From: DATEPR01 sp036503065
Lineage (GTDB): Bacteria; Actinomycetota; Actinomycetes; Mycobacteriales; Pseudonocardiaceae
DNA length: 5,185 nt
Assembly: GCA_036503065.1 (NCBI GenBank)
Contig: DASXXM010000413.1
Span: forward strand, 1 to 5,185
Direction: 5' to 3'
Position numbers and translations under genes: made by a program. The notes beneath the pieces are model-generated. The model was not told the origin of the DNA and did not search any database. It worked only from the letters and a program-made list of their open reading frames with translations. How positions within the stretch are numbered: position 1 is the stretch's first letter; each line of letters opens with the position of its first letter. Positions 1 through 3,029 of the stretch are shown here, piece by piece.

Positions 1-621
1 GTTGGATGGACCGGTGAGCGTGATCTGGCCCCCGGCGAGGCCCTCACCCGGATCGGGTTGGCCGTTACCGTTGCCGTCCGCGAAAACCACGCCACCGTAG
101 TCGCCAGTGGCGGGGGTGACCGACGAGCTGATGGTCACGGGCGCGCCGAACGTGCTCCCGGGCCCGTTGGGCTGGAACTGGATAACAGACCCGGAGAAGG
201 CGACCACGCCGGAGGCGGGATCCGCCGCGTATCCATCCACTTCGGACACTATGGTGTCCCCGGCGGGAAGGTCTTCACCGGTCTCGTTGGTGATCAACCC
301 GCCGACCGGATTACCGGTCCAACCGTCGGAGCCGCTCGTGTCCTGTTGCCACATCGCAACGCCGGGCGCGGTGCCGGTGCCGACGTTCGTGGCGCTGACG
401 GTCAACTTGACGACATCACCCGACGAGTAACTGGCCTTGTCGAACGAAGCACACACCCGGAGCGGCTGGAACCCGGCCGGCGAACCTGGATTAGGGGTCT
501 CGACGACACAGCCGTATCCCGGTACCGTGCCAGCGGCCGCTGGCACGGCCAGGAGTAAGTTGCCGCTGATCAGACAGGTAGCAACAAGTGCGCCCGACAT
601 GCGAACACGCGCAATGGACAT
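1..621 (-). CDS. Secreted surface protein with DUF11/CARDB-like domain and SdrD B-like calcium-binding repeat (3' end beyond window)
   Basis: Reading leftward from ATG at 621 gives 207 codons without a stop, so the C-terminus lies outside the window. Residues 1-30 form a Sec signal peptide: basic start (R5, R7), hydrophobic core at about 10-26, and a likely cut after A-A-A at 28-30. Residues 51-170 look like a beta-sandwich of the DUF11/CARDB type (S-Y-S-S-G-D-V-V-K-L-T-V at 64-75, then T-N-V-G-T-G). Residues 176-207 begin an SdrD B-like repeat. Its loop D182-x-N184-x-N186-G-x-x-D190-x-x-E193 has the ligand spacing of an EF-hand-like calcium site. C16, C38 and C57 are the cysteines seen. Codon 22 is TTA. 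By hand count about 23% of codons end in A or T, roughly twice the rate of the right-hand gene. The start is supported by GGGGG five bases upstream; ATG at codon 8 is a weaker alternative. Such proteins are usually exported adhesin or matrix components; the exact role is unknown. Confidence 0.85.
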   Translation of the reverse strand, partial: MSIARVRMSGALVATCLISGNLLLAVPAAAGTVPGYGCVVETPNPGSPAGFQPLRVCASFDKASYSSGDVVKLTVSATNVGTGTAPGVAMWQQDTSGSDGWTGNPVGGLITNETGEDLPAGDTIVSEVDGYAADPASGVVAFSGSVIQFQPNGPGSTFGAPVTISSSVTPATGDYGGVVFADGNGNGQPDPGEGLAGGQITLTGPSN

Positions 622-626
622 GCAAA

Positions 627-631
627 CCCCC
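627..631 (-). promoter_or_regulatory. Ribosome binding site of the left secreted protein
   Basis: On the minus strand GGGGG is followed by a 5-base spacer (TTTGC) and ATG at 621. This favours codon 1 over the second in-frame ATG seven codons later, which has no comparable purine tract in front of it. Confidence 0.55.
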
Positions 632-675
632 AGATGGACTGGACCACCGCGCCGTGCCGTCGGCGCACCGGCGAA

Positions 676-704
676 AGTCGAACCGTAACCGGATCTTTTG
701 TCCA
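676..704 (-). promoter_or_regulatory. Candidate vegetative promoter for the left secreted protein
   Basis: Minus strand: TGGACA (704-699) matches the -35 consensus TTGACA at five of six bases. It is followed by a 17-base spacer and TCGACT (681-676), which resembles the actinobacterial -10 form TAGACT at five of six. Transcription would begin near 669, giving a leader of about 48 bases before the ATG. The call rests on eye matching only; six-base matches occur by chance, and no transcript data support it. Confidence 0.33.
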
Positions 705-778
705 GAAGCAGTCAGGTAACACAGAATACCGTCGTTCTTGGCCGGGCCGTCGCTGAGCTTGTCAGGAACACGATTCCC

Positions 779-817
779 GCTCGGCTACGACGCGGGACAA
801 CCCCGCTGCGGCCGAGC
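779..817 (-). terminator. Bipartite hairpin downstream of the methyltransferase, candidate terminator without U-tract
   Basis: Two nested perfect stems: an outer 7-bp stem GCTCGGC (779-785) with GCCGAGC (811-817), and an inner 5-bp stem GCGGG (792-796) with CCCGC (802-806). The inner loop is ACAAC, and an internal bulge of 6 and 4 bases separates the stems. The hairpin begins about 38 bases beyond the methyltransferase stop. There is no T-run after it in either direction, so it would be a GC-rich terminator of the kind common in actinomycetes, or an mRNA 3'-end stabiliser. It lies between two genes read in the same direction. Confidence 0.45.
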
Positions 818-855
818 CTTGCCACACCTGGCTGAGCGAACGGACCTGGCCGTCG

Positions 856-1494
856 TCAGTCCTGGTCCGACGATGGGGTGGGAGGCGCCGCTGTTGGCGT
901 GCTGGCGACCAGGATGAACTCGTTGTAAGGGAAGAACTTTCCGGTGAACCGGGGTAGCGGGAAGGAAATCCGCTGCTGTACGGCGAGGCCCAGTTGCTCG
1001 GCCACGTCCGCGAGCCCGTCCAGGTCGGTGTACGCGACGTGCGTCGAGTCGGTGGCGTAGCCGGCTTCCTGGGGGCAGATGAGGACCACTCGGGCCCCGG
1101 GCGCCAGGAACGGCAGGTAGCCGCGGAGGATTCGCACCGCGTCCGGCCTTGGCATGTGTTCGATCAGGTGCGCTGCCAGCAAGCCACTGAACCGGCCGGG
1201 GCGGGCGTACTCGGTCGAGTCGAACTCGTCCGTGGTGAACGCGGTCAGGCCCAGTTGCCGGCACACTCCGACGGAATGCTTGTTGTGGTCTACGCCGACT
1301 CCGCGGGGTGCCAGGTGGGCGAGACAGCGGCCGACGCCGCAGCCGATGTCGAGGACCTCGCGGTCGCCGAACAGGCTGCGTAGCTTTCGGCGGTACGGCG
1401 CCTGGACGTCGAGTATCCGCTTCCACCTCGGTTGGGCCAGGCGGATCAGCCGTTCGGTGTAGTCGGAGTACTCGGTCGATTCGAGTTCAGCCAC
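856..1494 (-). CDS. Class I SAM-dependent methyltransferase (Methyltransf_11/23 type)
   Basis: The 212-residue product has a Rossmann-fold methyltransferase core. Motif I is V-L-D-I-G-C-G-V-G at 47-55, the SAM-binding glycine loop. The acidic residue after strand 2 is D69 in G-V-G-V-D-H-N. The strand 4 segment is L-L-A-A-H-L-I-E-H-M at 105-114. The C-terminal strand pair contains F-F-P-Y-N-E-F-I-L-V-A at about 188-198, followed by a short Pro/Thr-rich tail. There is no signal peptide or membrane segment, so it is cytoplasmic. The methyl acceptor cannot be read from the sequence; a sugar or other small molecule is plausible from the neighbouring glycosyltransferase. It is the last gene of the operon, 22 bases after the glycosyltransferase stop. 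The GTG start has no recognisable Shine-Dalgarno sequence, so it may depend on translation of the gene before it. The frame is open further upstream but has no ATG, GTG or TTG back to about 1600. Confidence 0.88.
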   Translation of the reverse strand: MAELESTEYSDYTERLIRLAQPRWKRILDVQAPYRRKLRSLFGDREVLDIGCGVGRCLAHLAPRGVGVDHNKHSVGVCRQLGLTAFTTDEFDSTEYARPGRFSGLLAAHLIEHMPRPDAVRILRGYLPFLAPGARVVLICPQEAGYATDSTHVAYTDLDGLADVAEQLGLAVQQRISFPLPRFTGKFFPYNEFILVASTPTAAPPTPSSDQD

Positions 1495-1516
1495 CGTCGG
1501 ATGGTACCGGGGGTAG

Positions 1517-2428
1517 TCAGCCGGGCGGGCGCCGGCTGGGGGCCAGTGCGTGCCTGGCCAGCGCGCCCGCTGCGGTGCGGTCGGGGTGGCGTAGCGCCTG
1601 CGGCAGCTTGGTCAGGGCGAACAGGCGGGAGGACAGGTGGAGTTGGGCCACGCGTGCGGCCTTTGGCCAGCCGTGGGCGCGCAGCTGCTCTGCCACGTCC
1701 AGGAAAAAGGCCTCCGCCTCCGTGAAACGGGAACCGTTGATCGCTGTCGACGAAGACTCGCTGGTCAGGTGCCTGCGGTACCGGAAGCACACCGTGTCGT
1801 CCACGACCAGGCCGCATCCTTGCTGTATCAGGTCGACCAGCAGGGCCAGGTCCTGGATCACCCGCAGGTCGTCGCGGAAGCGGACGGTGCCGAGCGCGGA
1901 CGCCCGCCAGCACAGCGCCGGGAAGTAGAGCCAGTCACCGCGCAACAGGCTGACCGCCAGCCGCTCCCCGGACATCTCCAGGCGGCCGTGCACCTTCGGG
2001 GCGTAGATCTTCCGCTTCACCTCGTCGGTCAGGGTCCTGATCGGATTGCCGTCACCGTCCACCACCTGCACCCCGGGCTGGATGATGTCCGCGGTCGGCA
2101 CGTCGCGGTGTACGGCGAGCACCGTGGCGACGTAGTTGGGCAGCATCAGGTCGTCGCAGCCCATCAGCATGACCAGTTCGTGTTCGACCAGGTCGAGGCA
2201 GCGGTTGAAGTTGCCGGTGACGCCCAGGTTGCGCTCGTTGCGCAGGTAGCGCACCCGGTCGTCGGCGAGGCCGGCGAACCACTCCGGCACGCCGTCCGCG
2301 TTGCCGTCGTCCACCACGGTCAGTCGCCAGTTCGGGTCGGACTGGGCGATGACGCTGCGCACCGCGTCCTGCATCATCGACACATCGCCGTAGTAGGGCA
2401 TCAGGACGTCGACGGTGGTCACGGGCAC
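1517..2428 (-). CDS. Family 2 glycosyltransferase (GT-A fold)
   Basis: The 303-residue product matches the GT2 layout. The N-terminal strand V-D-V-L-M-P-Y-Y (6-13) leads to the nucleotide-binding D40-D41 (T-V-V-D-D-G). R-N-E-R-N-L-G-V-T-G-N-F-N (63-75) is the usual segment before the metal-binding motif. G-C-D-D-L-M-L-P-N-Y (90-99) supplies the DXD-like pair D92-D93. V-I-Q-D-L (190-194) supplies D193 at the usual catalytic-base position. No membrane helix is visible, and the C-terminal tail is basic, so it would work on the cytoplasmic face of the membrane. GT2 enzymes move a sugar from a nucleotide donor to a glycan, lipid carrier or other acceptor; donor and acceptor are not predictable here. 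GTG at 2428 directly abuts the DUF2304 stop (TGAGTG), with AAGGA four bases upstream. A second GTG at codon 3 has 10-base spacing and is nearly as good. Confidence 0.92.
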   Translation of the reverse strand: MPVTTVDVLMPYYGDVSMMQDAVRSVIAQSDPNWRLTVVDDGNADGVPEWFAGLADDRVRYLRNERNLGVTGNFNRCLDLVEHELVMLMGCDDLMLPNYVATVLAVHRDVPTADIIQPGVQVVDGDGNPIRTLTDEVKRKIYAPKVHGRLEMSGERLAVSLLRGDWLYFPALCWRASALGTVRFRDDLRVIQDLALLVDLIQQGCGLVVDDTVCFRYRRHLTSESSSTAINGSRFTEAEAFFLDVAEQLRAHGWPKAARVAQLHLSSRLFALTKLPQALRHPDRTAAGALARHALAPSRRPPG

Positions 2429-2785
2429 TCAGTCCTTCTCGTTCTGTCGTAGGTGTTCGTCCAGGTCGAGGCGCAGGATCGCGAGGTCCTCGGCGAGTTT
2501 GCGGGTTTCGTTCTCCAGCCGGGACAGCTCCCACGACAGGTGCAGCGCGACGCAGATCAGGAACACGATCGCCACGAAGAACAGCAGGTTCGTCGGCAGG
2601 GCGACCCCGACCGACCGGCTGATCCCGGTGAGCAGTCCGGGGAAGATCGTCAGCACCAGCAGGACCAGCCCGACCACCAGCCACAGCACGGCGTACTTCT
2701 CGCTGAGTTGCCTGCGCCGCAACAACTCGAAGATGCCGCTGAGGATCAGCAGGCTGCCGATGACGGCCACGATGTAGGAACTCAT
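2429..2785 (-). CDS. DUF2304 family small membrane protein
   Basis: The 118-residue product has three hydrophobic helices at about 4-22, 31-49 and 60-82. A charged heptad-like tail (84-113, E-L-S-R-L-E-N-E...) probably forms a coiled coil in the cytoplasm. The link R-R-R-Q-L-S-E-K-Y-A-V-L-W (23-35) is the recognisable DUF2304 signature as I know it. Members are often encoded beside GT2 enzymes. In group A Streptococcus, the small membrane protein GacJ is reported to assist the glycosyltransferase GacI, and a helper or anchor role for the GT2 directly downstream is a reasonable inference. ATG at 2785 is chosen because AGGTGGG lies 8 bases upstream and the first helix starts at residue 4. The frame stays open to 2908, but those 41 codons are Pro/Arg/Gly-rich and do not resemble the family. 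First gene of the operon. Confidence 0.9.
   Translation of the reverse strand: MSSYIVAVIGSLLILSGIFELLRRRQLSEKYAVLWLVVGLVLLVLTIFPGLLTGISRSVGVALPTNLLFFVAIVFLICVALHLSWELSRLENETRKLAEDLAILRLDLDEHLRQNEKD
2433..2439 (-). promoter_or_regulatory. Ribosome binding site of the glycosyltransferase, inside the DUF2304 gene
   Basis: AGAAGGA on the minus strand covers the last codons of DUF2304, four bases from GTG at 2428 and ten from the alternative GTG at 2422. Stop and start codons abut without overlap, which fits re-initiation or coupling between the two genes. Confidence 0.5.
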
Positions 2786-2794
2786 CCGGCGAAC

Positions 2795-2800
2795 CCACCT
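2795..2800 (-). promoter_or_regulatory. Ribosome binding site of DUF2304
   Basis: AGGTGG followed by another G and 8 bases leads to ATG at 2785 on the minus strand. This settles the start at 2785 rather than any earlier codon in the open frame. Confidence 0.6.
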
Positions 2801-2898
2801 GCCGTACGGCGCGCCAGCAGGGCCGGTCGGTGCGTTGCTGTCACCCGCCAACCGTAGCCAGTCGGTTCTCGGGCCGCGCACGCACGATGGCCGTTCTC

Positions 2899-2914
2899 GC
2901 GCGGGCACCCGCGC
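2899..2914. repeat. Perfect 7+7 bp inverted repeat, candidate operator
   Basis: GCGCGGG, CA, CCCGCGC: a 16-bp perfect dyad with a 2-base centre. The centre is too tight for a full hairpin (a 6-bp stem with a 4-base loop is possible), so a dimeric regulator site is one reading. GC-rich palindromes also arise by chance in such genomes. Confidence 0.4.
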
Positions 2915-2927
2915 TGAGCTGTCCGAA

Positions 2928-2948
2928 TGCTCGGGATTGAGCCGAGCA
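2928..2948. repeat. Perfect 7-7-7 inverted repeat, candidate operator
   Basis: TGCTCGG and CCGAGCA flank a 7-base spacer (GATTGAG). The right half overlaps the candidate -35 box of the rightward gene, so a bound protein could block or recruit polymerase. Its centre is about 31.5 bp from that of the preceding dyad. The two dyads do not share half-site sequence. Confidence 0.4.
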
Positions 2949-2964
2949 GCCTATCGATTCTGAT
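2937..2964 (+). promoter_or_regulatory. Candidate promoter for the RCC1-repeat secreted protein
   Basis: TTGAGC (2937-2942), a 16-base spacer and TCTGAT (2959-2964) give four of six consensus matches at each box. Transcription would begin near 2971, leaving a leader of about 59 bases. The match is modest and judged by eye. Confidence 0.3.
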
Positions 2965-3019
2965 CTTCCGATCTGCGAGGATTCCGGGTCGGGATGCCCA
3001 TCCGATCTTCATTCTCCTT

Positions 3020-3025
3020 GGGGGA
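3020..3025 (+). promoter_or_regulatory. Ribosome binding site of the RCC1-repeat secreted protein
   Basis: GGGGGA lies four bases before GTG at 3030. A second in-frame GTG at 3039 is 13 bases away, and using it would remove K2 from the basic start of the signal peptide, so 3030 is preferred. Confidence 0.6.
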
Positions 3026-3029
3026 CGTA

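Larger units (their letters stand above)
2786..3029. promoter_or_regulatory. Divergent intergenic control region
   Basis: These 244 bases separate the glyco operon (leftward) from the large secreted protein (rightward), so both promoters should lie here. I see two perfect inverted repeats (2899-2914 and 2928-2948), one candidate rightward promoter and two TCCGATCT direct repeats (2967-2974 and 3001-3008). I found no convincing -35/-10 pair for the leftward operon: TAGGCT at 2953-2948 has no matching -35. The leftward leader could be 100 bases or more. Confidence 0.6.

Noticed and set aside
58..558. 166-codon open frame on the plus strand
   Set aside because: Antisense to the left secreted gene, whose own frame has a signal peptide, a ribosome binding site and a calcium-loop motif.
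785..1426. 213-codon open frame on the minus strand
   Set aside because: Same strand but a different frame from the methyltransferase; Pro/Arg-rich and lacking motifs.
1637..2452. 271-codon open frame on the plus strand
   Set aside because: Antisense to the glycosyltransferase, which has complete GT2 motifs; the plus-strand product is His/Val/Gln-rich without recognisable features.
2052..2798. 248-codon open frame on the minus strand beginning near the DUF2304 start
   Set aside because: Out of frame with both DUF2304 and the glycosyltransferase; Arg/Pro/Ala-rich shadow.
2786..2908. Upstream extension of DUF2304 by 41 codons
   Set aside because: The added residues are Pro/Arg/Gly-rich and would bury the ribosome binding site at 2795-2800 inside the gene.
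2948..2953. TAGGCT on the minus strand as -10 box of the glyco operon
   Set aside because: No acceptable -35 hexamer at 16-18 bases upstream, and the leader would be over 150 bases.
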